The notes: generated by a model not told the origin, from the letters alone. 8,349 nucleotides of DNA from Pseudomonadota bacterium (GCA_009936895.1 JAACDS010000414.1:1-8349); one strand, 5' to 3'. Counted from the first letter of the stretch, positions 1 through 8,098 are shown. Numbers and translations are program-made.

Positions 1-831
1 AAGTTTGCCGTTGGCGTAGATGGACAGTTTGCGGCGCAAACGCCGCCAGGCAAGCTGGTTCACATCGATATCGACAGCAACATGATTGGCCGAACCCATC
101 AAGCTCATGTGGGCTTGGTGGCGGATGCGCGCATGGCATTGCTCGGTATCAATCAACGTCTTCCCGAGTTGCAGGCCAACGATGCCCAGTTCTCAGACAA
201 GATTTTACACGCGGGTGATGGTATCCGTCAGGCCATGCGGGGGCGATTGGGCACGGACTGGCCGCAGGTGATGGACTGTATTCGCGAGGAGCTGCCGAGA
301 GAATCGGTGTTTGTTCGAGATCAGACCATTTCTGCCTACAACTGGGGCAACCAGCAGTTCCCCATCATGGAGCCACGAACGTCGATCAATCCGACCTCTG
401 GAGCTATTGGTCCGGGTTTTCCCATGAGCGTGGGTGCGGCCATTGCCTCCCAGCGTTCTGGGGACGCAAAGACATTGGTGATCCACGGCGACGGGGGCTT
501 CATGTTCCATGCCACGGAATTGGCCACCTGCGCCCAATACCAAGTGCCTCTCATCATTTGTGTGTTCAACGACTCCGGTTATGGGGTGCTGCGTTATTTG
601 CAGCAGAATCGCTTTGGGCGCATCAACGAAACCGATTTAGGCAAGGTGGCTTTTGCAGAAATGGCGCAGAGTATGGGCGTGCCGGGCGAACGTGTGGCCA
701 GCGTCGATGCCTTTGCTCATGCGCTGGATAGCGCCTTGGCAGCAACCGGCCCCTATCTCATTGATGTGGATATGGAGCACTTTGCGCCTATGGAAATTTC
801 CGTGATGCCGAAACCGAAAAGCGAACGCTGA
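1..831 (+). CDS. Thiamine-diphosphate-dependent enzyme (acetolactate synthase / benzoylformate decarboxylase superfamily), C-terminal part
   Basis: The reading frame is open from base 1, so the true start lies upstream; 276 residues are visible. The ATG at 82 is not the start, because the sequence before it (KLVHIDIDSN) is the usual end of the middle domain of this superfamily. The C-terminal ThDP-binding domain shows GDG at visible residues 163-165 followed by 24 residues and Asn190 (GDGGFMF...VFNDSGYG), the canonical GDG-X(24-27)-N motif that binds Mg2+ and the diphosphate. Upstream, SGAIGPGFPMSVGAA matches the segment that precedes this motif in acetolactate synthase-like enzymes. The N-terminal PYR domain with the catalytic Glu is outside the window, so substrate cannot be assigned: 2-oxoacid decarboxylase and acetolactate synthase-like carboligase are both possible. 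The protein is probably cytoplasmic. It ends at TGA 829-831 and converges on the next gene with a 27-base gap. Confidence 0.88.
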   Translation, partial: KFAVGVDGQFAAQTPPGKLVHIDIDSNMIGRTHQAHVGLVADARMALLGINQRLPELQANDAQFSDKILHAGDGIRQAMRGRLGTDWPQVMDCIREELPRESVFVRDQTISAYNWGNQQFPIMEPRTSINPTSGAIGPGFPMSVGAAIASQRSGDAKTLVIHGDGGFMFHATELATCAQYQVPLIICVFNDSGYGVLRYLQQNRFGRINETDLGKVAFAEMAQSMGVPGERVASVDAFAHALDSALAATGPYLIDVDMEHFAPMEISVMPKPKSER

Positions 832-842
832 GATGGTTTCGG
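808..842. repeat. Inverted repeat at a convergent gene junction
   Basis: CCGAAACC (808-815) and GGTTTCGG (835-842) are perfect 8-bp complementary arms. The 19-base loop contains a second small stem, AGCG (820-823)/CGCT (826-829). The structure covers the stop codon of the ThDP enzyme and lies just before the end of the convergent dehydrogenase gene. No T-run follows on either strand, so it does not meet the standard form of an intrinsic terminator. It could still slow converging polymerases or protect 3' ends, which is inference. Confidence 0.45.
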
Positions 843-858
843 ATCGACGGCGGTTTGG

Positions 859-2031
859 CTACGGGCTTGCCGACGCTACGGTTGAGCCTGTGCCTTCAAA
901 GCGCACTTGAAAAATCTGGCCCGTACGGTCGTCTGAAATCAACAGGCTACCGTCTGGCGCGACCAGCACATCGTTTGGCCGGCCCCAAGCGTCTTCTTCG
1001 TCAAGCCATCCCGTCACAAAGGGTTGGTAAGCGAGTTGGCCGTTTTCATCTTCGGTCATCACAGCCACCTGATAACCGACCTTGGACGAGCGGTTCCATG
1101 AACCGTGTTCGGCTACAAACAGTCCGCCACGATAGGTCTCCGGGAATGCATCGTCGGTGTAAAACGTCATACCCAAGGGGGCCGCGTGGGCTTGTATGCG
1201 CAGCGCTGCAGGCACGGTGGTATCCGGTCTCGCTGGATCGTCACCAAATTTAGGGTCGTCGATTAGGCCGGCGGGCGCGCTGGCATCGTTTGAATGCACA
1301 AACGGATAGCCGTAGTGGGGGGCTTTGTCGCCAATGTCTTGGGAATCGGCGGGAATAATATTGAGTTCGTCAGCGGGGATGTCGTCGCCCATCATGTCCC
1401 GACCGTTGTTGCTGACCCACAGGTCACCGGTCTCCGGGTGCCAGTCCATACCGACTATGTTGCGAATACCCTGAGCGACGATTTCGCTGGCTCCGGTCTG
1501 CGGATCCATCCGCAAGATGGCCGCAAAGCGCGGATCGTCCGACAAACAGGTGTTGCAAGGTGCGCCGACGGGTACGTAGAGGCGCCCCTGACTATCGAAT
1601 TTTATGTACTTCCAGCCGTGATGGCTTTTCTTTGGCAGAGAATCCGTCACCACATCGGTATCTGGACTGGCGGTAATGGATTGATCGATATCGTTCACGC
1701 GCAGCACGACGTTTTTGGCGGCGATGTATAAGTCACCATCAAAAACCGCGACACCACTGGGCATGGTCAGATCATCAAATAGGGTAACGATTTCCGGCGA
1801 TTGTGCGGTCAGGGCATTTTTTACCGCATACACGTTGCCAAGCTTTCGCGTGCCAACGATGAGGTGGCCAGCATCCGTCAATGCCATCTGCCGTGCGTTT
1901 GGCACAGAGAAGGGTAGAGCGTGCACGCTGAACCCGGGCGGCACGACCAGTTTATTGGTGTTGCTGGCGAGACTCTGGGTGGCGAAAATTGCCAGTAACA
2001 TCAGGGGCAGTGTGAGGCGATGTAGAGACAT
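859..2031 (-). CDS. Exported PQQ-dependent sugar dehydrogenase (sorbosone dehydrogenase-like, beta-propeller)
   Basis: The protein is 390 residues from the ATG at 2031. This start gives a clean Sec signal peptide (MSLHRL, then LPLMLLAIFA, probable cleavage SLA|S after residue 22) with a weak GAG about 6 bases upstream; the frame extends further upstream but without family likeness. Blocks typical of soluble PQQ-dependent glucose/sorbosone dehydrogenases are visible: GRLYVPVGAPCNTC (149-162, with a conserved Cys pair), IRNIVGMDWHPETGDLWVSN (189-208), NGRDMMGDD (209-217), HYGYPF (239-244), GLFVAEHGSWNRS (303-315), and GRPNDVLVAPDGSLLISDDR (350-369). These fit a six-bladed propeller that oxidises aldoses or related sugars in the periplasm and passes electrons to the respiratory chain. 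There is no CXXCH haem motif, so electrons must go to a separate acceptor. No PQQ synthesis gene is in the window. Substrate is unknown. It is divergent from dinG (148-base gap). Confidence 0.85.
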   Translation of the reverse strand: MSLHRLTLPLMLLAIFATQSLASNTNKLVVPPGFSVHALPFSVPNARQMALTDAGHLIVGTRKLGNVYAVKNALTAQSPEIVTLFDDLTMPSGVAVFDGDLYIAAKNVVLRVNDIDQSITASPDTDVVTDSLPKKSHHGWKYIKFDSQGRLYVPVGAPCNTCLSDDPRFAAILRMDPQTGASEIVAQGIRNIVGMDWHPETGDLWVSNNGRDMMGDDIPADELNIIPADSQDIGDKAPHYGYPFVHSNDASAPAGLIDDPKFGDDPARPDTTVPAALRIQAHAAPLGMTFYTDDAFPETYRGGLFVAEHGSWNRSSKVGYQVAVMTEDENGQLAYQPFVTGWLDEEDAWGRPNDVLVAPDGSLLISDDRTGQIFQVRFEGTGSTVASASP

Positions 2032-2179
2032 AAATAACTCGAACGTAGTGAACACGAAAGAGCGGTTAAAGTGACATAGGGATTTGGCAGGGGCAACAAC
2101 TCCCTGTGCGACGGCGCTTACCCAGAAGACGGATTTTTTCACTTGGCTCGTTCACGCTTTTGCTTCACAGTGCCGCGCT
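2032..2179. other. Divergent intergenic region between sugar dehydrogenase and dinG
   Basis: These 148 bases must hold the promoters of both divergent genes. I see no convincing sigma-70 -10/-35 pair, no LexA box and no long hairpin. A loose AGGGA (2078-2082)/TCCCT (2101-2105) pair is too short to interpret. Confidence 0.5.
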
Positions 2180-4246
2180 ATGACCGCCCTTACCGATGCC
2201 GTTAAAGACAAAATTCAAACCGCCTACCGTACATGGTTGGCGGCACGGGACTTTAAACCTCGAAGCGGCCAGCGGCAGATGATCGCGCAGATAGCGCGCA
2301 GCCTGTCAGCAAAAACCGATCGCGTGGCTGTGGTGGAGGCCGGTACCGGCACGGGCAAAACTGCCGCCTATTGCTTGGCAGCCATCCCCGTTGCCCAAAG
2401 CCTGAACAAAACCATTGTGCTCAGTACCGCGACTGTGGCCCTGCAAGAGCAGGTCATTCTCCAAGACTTGCCGGATATTCAGCAGCGCGCGGGTTTGAAA
2501 TTCAGTCTGACCCTGGCGAAGGGGCGGGGCCGTTACCTGTGCCTGAAGCGTTTGGACGACCACCTCAAATACCAAGATCAGCAGGAAATACCGATATTTG
2601 ATGCCACGGATGAAGACCATACCGTGCTGTATCAGGAGATGCTCAATCGCTTTTCGCAGGGCCAGTGGGATGGGGAAGTCGACAGCTGGGCGGAAGGAAT
2701 GTCCGACTCGGCCTGGTCTGGTGTCACCACCGATCACCGGGGCTGCAGTAACAACCGCTGTTCGTTTTTTAAGCAATGCCCATTTTTTCGTGCCAGAGCC
2801 AATCTCGAAGGCTCGGACGTTATTGTGGCGAATCACGATTTGGTGCTGGCGGATTTGGCCCTAGGCGGCGGGGCCGTGCTTCCCGAGCCGGAAGACTGCA
2901 TTTATATTTTGGACGAAGCCCACCATATTGCAGACAAAACCCAGAATCACTTTTCAGCGAACGCACGGGTAAATGGGACCATCCAATGGCTCGACAACGT
3001 CAACAAAGTCTTGGGTTCGGTTACCCAACGCTTCGGTCGGCCCGTAAATTTAACGAGTTTGGCCACTGGGGCAGCCGCCGAGGCAGAGGCGCTTACCAGT
3101 CATTTACAGGCGCTGTCAGAAGGACTGAACACGCTGCCCTTTGAAACCAAGGACGAAGACCGCGAGGTGTATCGGTTCCCTCAGGGCGATGTTCCCAAGA
3201 CCCTTATGGATCTTGCCATGGCGGTACTGCCGTCCACGGGTAAGCTCTGTGACATTTTAGAGCAGGCACACGAACTGCTGCAGGAAGCCGTGGCAGGAAA
3301 CTCCGATTGGCATAATGCCTACGAGGCGGAAGATTGGCTGGTGCCCGTGGGCCAGCTGCAAAGCCGGGCCCTGGCCACACGCGCGCTGTTCGAAGATTAT
3401 GCACTGGGCGCCGGGCGGCCGCGTCGTTATGCGCGCTGGCTGAACCGCACCCTGTACGATGTTGAAATGGTCAGTGCGCCCATCGAGCCTGGCAACATTC
3501 TGCAAGAAGTGCTCTGGCAGCGTTGCTATGGCGCCGTCTGCACCTCGGCAACCATCACGGCCTTGGGACGGTTTGACCGTTTTATCGAACGGGTCGGATT
3601 GGAACCCTCGGTGGCGACCATGGTGATTCAAAGCCCTTTTAATTATCCGGAAGTAGCAACGTTTCATGTGCCAGCCATGCGTTCAGACCCTCGGGATTTC
3701 GATGCCCACACCGCCGAGGTCACGGAACTGATTCCGGAGTTGCTGCAGCGGCATGTATCCGCGCTGGTTTTGTTTACGTCTTGGCGGCAGTTGAATGCGG
3801 TGGTGGCTGGTTTGTCCAAGCCATTGGCCGAAGGCTTGCTGGTGCAGGGCGAGGGCAGTAAGCAGGCCTTGCTGGTAGAACATCGGCGGCGGATTGATGA
3901 AGGCCAATCTTCCTATTTGTTTGGCGTCGCCAGCTTTTCCGAAGGCTTGGACCTGCCCGGTGACTATTGCCGTCATGTTGTGATCATCAAATTGCCATTT
4001 GCGGTACCCGACGATCCCATCGATCAGGCCATTGCTGAGTGGGCAGAAGCGCAAGGCCGAAATCCCTTTTACGAAATTTCTGTGCCAGATGCCTCGCTAA
4101 AACTGGTGCAGGCTTGTGGTCGATTGATACGTAGTGAAAGCGACTACGGCACGATCTCTATGCTGGATAAGCGTATTGTCACCCAGCGTTACGGTCGTGC
4201 GCTGATCGAATCTCTGCCGCCCTTTCGGTTGGATCTGCCGCGCTAA
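2180..4246 (+). CDS. dinG: ATP-dependent DNA helicase DinG (iron-sulphur, superfamily 2, XPD-like)
   Basis: This 688-residue 5'-3' DNA helicase is known in E. coli to unwind R-loops, D-loops and forked DNA where replication and transcription collide. All key motifs are visible: Walker A AGTGTGKT (54-61), DEAH box (245-248), a CTSATITALGRF block, SFSEGLDLPGD, and motif VI QACGRLIRS (644-652). Four cysteines placed as in DinG (C121 in GRYLCLKR, then C189, C194 and C200 in GCSNNRCSFFKQC) should bind a 4Fe-4S cluster. ATG 2180 was chosen because the following residues (MTALTDAVKDKIQ) align with the E. coli N terminus. A TTG at 2084 extends the frame by 32 residues unlike the family. No clear Shine-Dalgarno sequence precedes the ATG, and I found no CTGT-N8-ACAG LexA box upstream. 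The TAA stop overlaps the stop of the convergent protease gene. Confidence 0.95.
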   Translation: MTALTDAVKDKIQTAYRTWLAARDFKPRSGQRQMIAQIARSLSAKTDRVAVVEAGTGTGKTAAYCLAAIPVAQSLNKTIVLSTATVALQEQVILQDLPDIQQRAGLKFSLTLAKGRGRYLCLKRLDDHLKYQDQQEIPIFDATDEDHTVLYQEMLNRFSQGQWDGEVDSWAEGMSDSAWSGVTTDHRGCSNNRCSFFKQCPFFRARANLEGSDVIVANHDLVLADLALGGGAVLPEPEDCIYILDEAHHIADKTQNHFSANARVNGTIQWLDNVNKVLGSVTQRFGRPVNLTSLATGAAAEAEALTSHLQALSEGLNTLPFETKDEDREVYRFPQGDVPKTLMDLAMAVLPSTGKLCDILEQAHELLQEAVAGNSDWHNAYEAEDWLVPVGQLQSRALATRALFEDYALGAGRPRRYARWLNRTLYDVEMVSAPIEPGNILQEVLWQRCYGAVCTSATITALGRFDRFIERVGLEPSVATMVIQSPFNYPEVATFHVPAMRSDPRDFDAHTAEVTELIPELLQRHVSALVLFTSWRQLNAVVAGLSKPLAEGLLVQGEGSKQALLVEHRRRIDEGQSSYLFGVASFSEGLDLPGDYCRHVVIIKLPFAVPDDPIDQAIAEWAEAQGRNPFYEISVPDASLKLVQACGRLIRSESDYGTISMLDKRIVTQRYGRALIESLPPFRLDLPR

Positions 4247-7080
4247 GCACTGTCGCCTGATGTAGCCTCGGGTATGGCCCCTACGCTGAAAATCAGCAGG
4301 CGCTGTTTCTGAACCCGTTGGTACAGGTCTTCTAAGAACGCCTTCATGTCTTGTTTGTTCAGACCGCTGACCTGGTCGGCGATTTGCCGGTTGCTGTCGA
4401 AGGCAAAATTTTCTTCAGACAGACTGCGCCAATAGCGCTGACTGCGCTGGGCCAGATTTTTGTCCTTCTCCATGAGACGGGTAATCAAGCCGGCTTTTTG
4501 TTGCTCAACAGCCTCTTTCGGCAGGGCATCCCACTGAGCAATATATTGTTCAAGAAAGACCATCACCGCGTTTTCAATATGCGCTACACCCGCAGACGGA
4601 GACTGCACTAAAAATAGGTTGCCACTCTGGGTGTCCATGCGACGAATACCCGCGCTGACCACGTAGCCCAGTTGCTGGTCGGTCCGCAGGCTGGAAAAGA
4701 ACGGCGAACGCAGCAATTGGCCCGCCAAGGCGCTTTGGGCCCGGCTGGCAAAACTGTCGTTTGGATCTTGGACGTAAATCAGTAAGGCGGCGTCGTTATG
4801 GTCTACGGCTAAGTCGATGCTTGCAGATTCTTTGATCTGCTGTACCGATGGCCGCGTGCGCGAGACGCGATTCAGCGGCAGCAGTGTGGTTAACAGATCC
4901 GCGAGGTTTTCCGCGTCTTGCTCATCGACATTGCCGTGCAGGCCGCCGCTTACTGCCAATGTGTTGAACTGTTCGCGGCGCCAGTTTTCCAGCTGGGTCA
5001 GTGATGTCGTCCTCAGCAATGCCGCCTGTTGTTCTGCAGGCCAGCTGGATGCCAGCAGCGCATTGTTCAGAGCGGTCAATGCTTGATTATAGGGTTTGTC
5101 CTTAGTGGTGTTTTGCAGGTCGCGTACCAGACTTTGTTTCATCGTGTTAAACCGCGCTTGAGACAGCGGGGCGGTGAGTACCCTATCTAACACAAAGGAT
5201 AAAAATTCCCGTTGTTTGTCGTTGTAGCCGCCGATGGTGATGGCGAAACCGCTGGATGTGGCGCTCAAGCCAAAGTCCAGTCCTGCCAGCAGTGCTGGAT
5301 AGGTTGGCTCGGTCATTTCATCCTTGAGCAGGCGTACCAATAGTTCGGCGAAACTGCTGTCCTGCAAAGAGACAAGGCCGTTAGGGACCAGCAGCTCGAC
5401 GGCTATGTTGGCCTTGGGTGTGGTGAAGGATACGTCGGTGTCCAGCCACAGCTGCAGGCCGGGGCGGTCAATGACCAATGCGATAGCGGCATCATCTGCG
5501 GGCAGCAGCGCAAGATCTTGAGGCAGGTAAGGGTTTCTCTTGGGCAGCGTTAGCTCTGTGGTCTGCGGCTTTTTGGTGATCAAAGGAGCTTGTACCAAGT
5601 CATAGGGCACACCGAACCAGGGCTCGGTGGTCTGGGATTCAAAATCAGGTGTCGCCAGTTCAACCAGCGCGTTGTCCGGCGTCAGACGCGCCAACAGATC
5701 TTGGATCATGACTGGCTCGAAGGCTTCCATAAGATAGGGTGCCGCGAGTAAGTCTTCGGGCGGATAATCGTTCAGACGCGGGGCCATTTGGTAAACGAAG
5801 CCGACAGTCGAGCCTTTTTCCTGGAACCGAAAGGCTAGATTCGCAATCTTGGCTTGCTCGGCATAGCGCCAGGCTTCCGGTTCAACGCTTCGCAGATTGT
5901 CGAGCTGGGCAAACACCAATCCCATGATTTCAGGAACATGGTCTTTACCTTGTTCAGTCAGCATCAATTCGACGGAAAACAAGCTGGTGCTGTGATCAAA
6001 ATTCTGGCTGCCAGCACCCAGTCGTTCAATCCAGCCACGCTGGGTCAAATCGCTATGCAAACTGCTCTGACCTTCATGGCCGAGCAGGTTGGAGACGTAC
6101 TGTTCTGGCTTGTTCCGATACGCGGCTAAGGTGTTGGGGATCGGAAAAGAAATACTCAGGCGATTGGAATTTTTGAGGGCTTTGGAAGAAAGCTGCGCCG
6201 GCAGTTGCTCTGAGGTGAACGGGGCCACCGCAGGATGGCTCGGACCGATGTTGTTGTTGGGCACCTGATTAAAGAGCGGCTCGACCAGTGCCTGCAGTTC
6301 ATCTAACGATTCCTTGCCCAACACCACCAACCCCATCTGGTCCGCAGAGTAATTGTCTTTGAACCATCGATCCAAGTCTGCCTTTACATTACCGTTGAGG
6401 GTATCTAACGAGCCGATGGTGAACCGATGTCCCGGGTGCTCCGGGTTCAGAGCCTGTTTGCTCACCACGTAGCCGCGCCAGCCGTCATCCTTGATTTGCA
6501 TCTGGTATTCGGAATGCACCGCATTCTTCTCGCGCTCGACATACTCTTCGCTGAGCAGCGGATTGATAAAGAAATGACCGAAACGATCCAGTCCTTCGCT
6601 CAGGCCGCTGTTCTTGATATCGAAAAAATAGTTGGTGTGATCCAACGCCGTATAGGCGTTTGAGGAGCCGCCGTTGGCGGTAATGTACTGCTGAAAGCTG
6701 TCGACTTCAGGGTACTTCCCTGTGCCGATGAACAGCATATGCTCTAAGAAATGCGCCAAACCTGGTCGCGAATCCGGTTCATGAAAGCTGCCGCGATACA
6801 CCGACAGAGCTGCGGCGGATTTGTCTGTCTCAGGATCTGAAACCAGCAGAACTTTGAGCTGATTGTCTAAGGTCAGATACCGATAGTCTCGTCGATCGTT
6901 TGGGCTTTTGCGCGGCGTGACGTATGCCACGGTGCCACCCGCCTCCTGTGCGGCTTCTCCAGATTGAATCACCGTGGCCGCCTGCTGGCAGCCGCTGAGC
7001 AATACACCCAAGCCAATGCAGGTAAAAAAAGGCAAACGAAGCCGCTTGCGGCTAGAAACATACAGTTCGGACAAAGTCAT
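4243..7080 (-). CDS. M16 zinc metalloprotease, pitrilysin/insulysin-type, predicted lipoprotein
   Basis: The protein has 945 residues, the usual size of four-domain pitrilysin (protease III) and insulin-degrading enzymes. The inverted zinc motif HxxEH is HFLEH at 110-114 (His110, catalytic Glu113, His114). The third zinc ligand is Glu191 in NAVHSEYQ, 77 residues after His114 as in insulysin, with a helper Glu184. The C-terminal half carries SLRTDQQLGYVV, where Arg799 and Tyr806 match the substrate-binding Arg/Tyr pair of the family. The N terminus is basic, then hydrophobic, and ends in LSGC with Cys31, a lipobox. The residue after Cys is Gln, not Asp, so outer-membrane sorting is expected. 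It probably degrades peptides in the periplasm. The start at 7080 is backed by AGAGG seven bases upstream. Its TAG stop (4243-4245) overlaps the dinG stop; the kinase gene diverges upstream. A ptrA-like name is possible, but orthology is not shown. Confidence 0.93.
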   Translation of the reverse strand: MTLSELYVSSRKRLRLPFFTCIGLGVLLSGCQQAATVIQSGEAAQEAGGTVAYVTPRKSPNDRRDYRYLTLDNQLKVLLVSDPETDKSAAALSVYRGSFHEPDSRPGLAHFLEHMLFIGTGKYPEVDSFQQYITANGGSSNAYTALDHTNYFFDIKNSGLSEGLDRFGHFFINPLLSEEYVEREKNAVHSEYQMQIKDDGWRGYVVSKQALNPEHPGHRFTIGSLDTLNGNVKADLDRWFKDNYSADQMGLVVLGKESLDELQALVEPLFNQVPNNNIGPSHPAVAPFTSEQLPAQLSSKALKNSNRLSISFPIPNTLAAYRNKPEQYVSNLLGHEGQSSLHSDLTQRGWIERLGAGSQNFDHSTSLFSVELMLTEQGKDHVPEIMGLVFAQLDNLRSVEPEAWRYAEQAKIANLAFRFQEKGSTVGFVYQMAPRLNDYPPEDLLAAPYLMEAFEPVMIQDLLARLTPDNALVELATPDFESQTTEPWFGVPYDLVQAPLITKKPQTTELTLPKRNPYLPQDLALLPADDAAIALVIDRPGLQLWLDTDVSFTTPKANIAVELLVPNGLVSLQDSSFAELLVRLLKDEMTEPTYPALLAGLDFGLSATSSGFAITIGGYNDKQREFLSFVLDRVLTAPLSQARFNTMKQSLVRDLQNTTKDKPYNQALTALNNALLASSWPAEQQAALLRTTSLTQLENWRREQFNTLAVSGGLHGNVDEQDAENLADLLTTLLPLNRVSRTRPSVQQIKESASIDLAVDHNDAALLIYVQDPNDSFASRAQSALAGQLLRSPFFSSLRTDQQLGYVVSAGIRRMDTQSGNLFLVQSPSAGVAHIENAVMVFLEQYIAQWDALPKEAVEQQKAGLITRLMEKDKNLAQRSQRYWRSLSEENFAFDSNRQIADQVSGLNKQDMKAFLEDLYQRVQKQRLLIFSVGAIPEATSGDSA

Positions 7081-7087
7081 GTGGCAA

Positions 7088-7092
7088 CCTCT
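7088..7092 (-). promoter_or_regulatory. Ribosome binding site of the M16 protease
   Basis: On the minus strand AGAGG lies seven bases before the ATG at 7080. It is the clearest Shine-Dalgarno sequence in the window and fixes the start that includes the lipoprotein signal. Confidence 0.6.
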
Positions 7093-7100
7093 AAGGTTCA

Positions 7101-7145
7101 GAACGTTCAGTGGAGACCAAAATAGTAGCGAAGGCCTCGCGCGAG
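7101..7145. promoter_or_regulatory. Two perfect palindromes in a divergent promoter region (possible operators)
   Basis: The 101-base gap between the protease and kinase genes holds two perfect palindromes: GAACGTTC (7101-7108) and CTCGCGCGAG (7136-7145). The first is flanked by a TTCAG direct repeat (7097-7101 and 7106-7110). Both lie where promoters of the two divergent genes are expected, so a regulator could bind here. I recognise neither as a known operator, and short palindromes also arise by chance. Confidence 0.3.
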
Positions 7146-7181
7146 TGCGATGGTACAGGTTTGGACACTGTTGGATGAACT

Positions 7182-8021
7182 ATGACCGAATCCGGTAGCC
7201 ACAGGGCAGTCGACTTGAGCGATTGGCATGCACTGGCGAAGAAAATGATCGACGCAATGTGTGATTCAGATCGGCAGCGAATTCCGAGGACTATCGGCGT
7301 GTCTGGCAGTCAAGGATCGGGCAAATCAACACTAGCTCGGGTCGTGGTTGAACATTTGCAGAGGCGTGGATTTACCGCCGCTGCGGTTTCATTGGACGAT
7401 TTCTATCTCACCCATGCGGATCGACAGACATTGGGCGCGACGGTTCATCCTCTGTTATGCACCCGTGGGGTTCCCGGAACCCATGACACCGGTTGGTTGC
7501 AGCGTGTGATGGCAGCCATGCAGGAGCCTGCTGAGCAGGCTGCGACGGTGAAATTGCCCGTATTCGATAAAGGCATGGACGATCGCAGTGGTCAGCGTGA
7601 AAGTGTGGCACAAGTGTTGGTGTTGGAAGGTTGGTGTTTGGGTGTGCGAGCGCAGCCTGAGATTATGCTGCAAGATCCGATCAATACATTGGAACGCGAA
7701 GAAGACCCGCAAGGCGTCTGGCGTCGCTGGGTGAATGAGCAGATTCGACAGCATTATGAACCGCTGTGGCGGCAGATCGACTACTGGGTTCAGTTGAAGC
7801 CACCGGGTTTTGAGCAGGTAGTGATGTGGCGGGGCCAGCAGGAGCAGCAAATCGAACCGACGTTGCGTATGGATGCGATTGCCTTGGGTCGCTTTATCGC
7901 CCACTACGAACGTTTGACGCGGTGGCAGTGGGCTAGCTCGCCACCGCAGCCTGGACTGTTTGTGCACTTGGCGCCTGATCACTCGGTGCAATCCGTCGAA
8001 GCACTCGCTGAGAAACGGTGA
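7182..8021 (+). CDS. P-loop kinase, D-glycerate 3-kinase (GLYK / yeast Tda10) family
   Basis: This 279-residue protein belongs to the phosphoribulokinase/uridine-kinase-like P-loop group. Walker A is GSQGSGKST (42-50), followed by SLDDFYLT (70-77), RGVPGTHD (95-102), PVFDKGMDDR (126-135) and VLEGWC (147-152). These blocks are characteristic of plant D-glycerate 3-kinase and of yeast Tda10-like proteins. The expected reaction is ATP plus D-glycerate giving 3-phosphoglycerate in the cytoplasm, which would feed glycerate into glycolysis. Many bacterial members are untested, so the substrate is inferred. The length suits a complete bacterial enzyme without a transit peptide. ATG 7182 has only a weak GGA six to seven bases upstream. 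A later in-frame ATG at 7248 would still keep the P-loop, so the start is not certain. It is divergent from the M16 protease, and transposase remnants lie downstream. Confidence 0.82.
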   Translation: MTESGSHRAVDLSDWHALAKKMIDAMCDSDRQRIPRTIGVSGSQGSGKSTLARVVVEHLQRRGFTAAAVSLDDFYLTHADRQTLGATVHPLLCTRGVPGTHDTGWLQRVMAAMQEPAEQAATVKLPVFDKGMDDRSGQRESVAQVLVLEGWCLGVRAQPEIMLQDPINTLEREEDPQGVWRRWVNEQIRQHYEPLWRQIDYWVQLKPPGFEQVVMWRGQQEQQIEPTLRMDAIALGRFIAHYERLTRWQWASSPPQPGLFVHLAPDHSVQSVEALAEKR

Positions 8022-8051
8022 TTCTTGTTCGGTTTCTGGTCATGCTGGGCA

Positions 8052-8066
8052 CGACACAGTGTGTCG
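8052..8066. repeat. Short perfect hairpin downstream of the kinase gene
   Basis: CGACACA (8052-8058) and TGTGTCG (8060-8066) are perfect 7-base complements around a single G, equivalent to a 6-bp stem with a 3-base loop. It lies 30 bases after the kinase stop. No T-run follows on either strand, so it is not a standard terminator. It could be a weak 3' end structure or a relic of a transposon end. Confidence 0.35.
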
Positions 8067-8098
8067 CTCGAATGGATCAGGTTGCAAATTTCAGGTCG

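Noticed and set aside
2078..2105. AGGGA/TCCCT inverted pair before dinG
   Set aside because: A 5-bp stem with an 18-base loop is expected by chance and has no T-run or conserved feature.
2306..2836. Long antisense open frame within dinG (176 codons)
   Set aside because: It lies opposite the helicase motifs and Fe-S cysteines of dinG, its composition is explained by that gene's codon bias, and it shows no family motif.
7155..7171. Possible LexA-type site upstream of the kinase gene
   Set aside because: The half-sites are ACAG-N9-CTGT, the reverse order and wrong spacing compared with CTGT-N8-ACAG.
7455..7991. Antisense open frame within the kinase gene (178 codons)
   Set aside because: It is the shadow of a well-supported P-loop kinase; the peptide is rich in His, Gln, Leu and Arg with no recognisable domain.
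8052..8066. Intrinsic terminator for the kinase gene
   Set aside because: The hairpin is perfect but is followed by CTCGAATGG rather than a T-run; kept only as a repeat.
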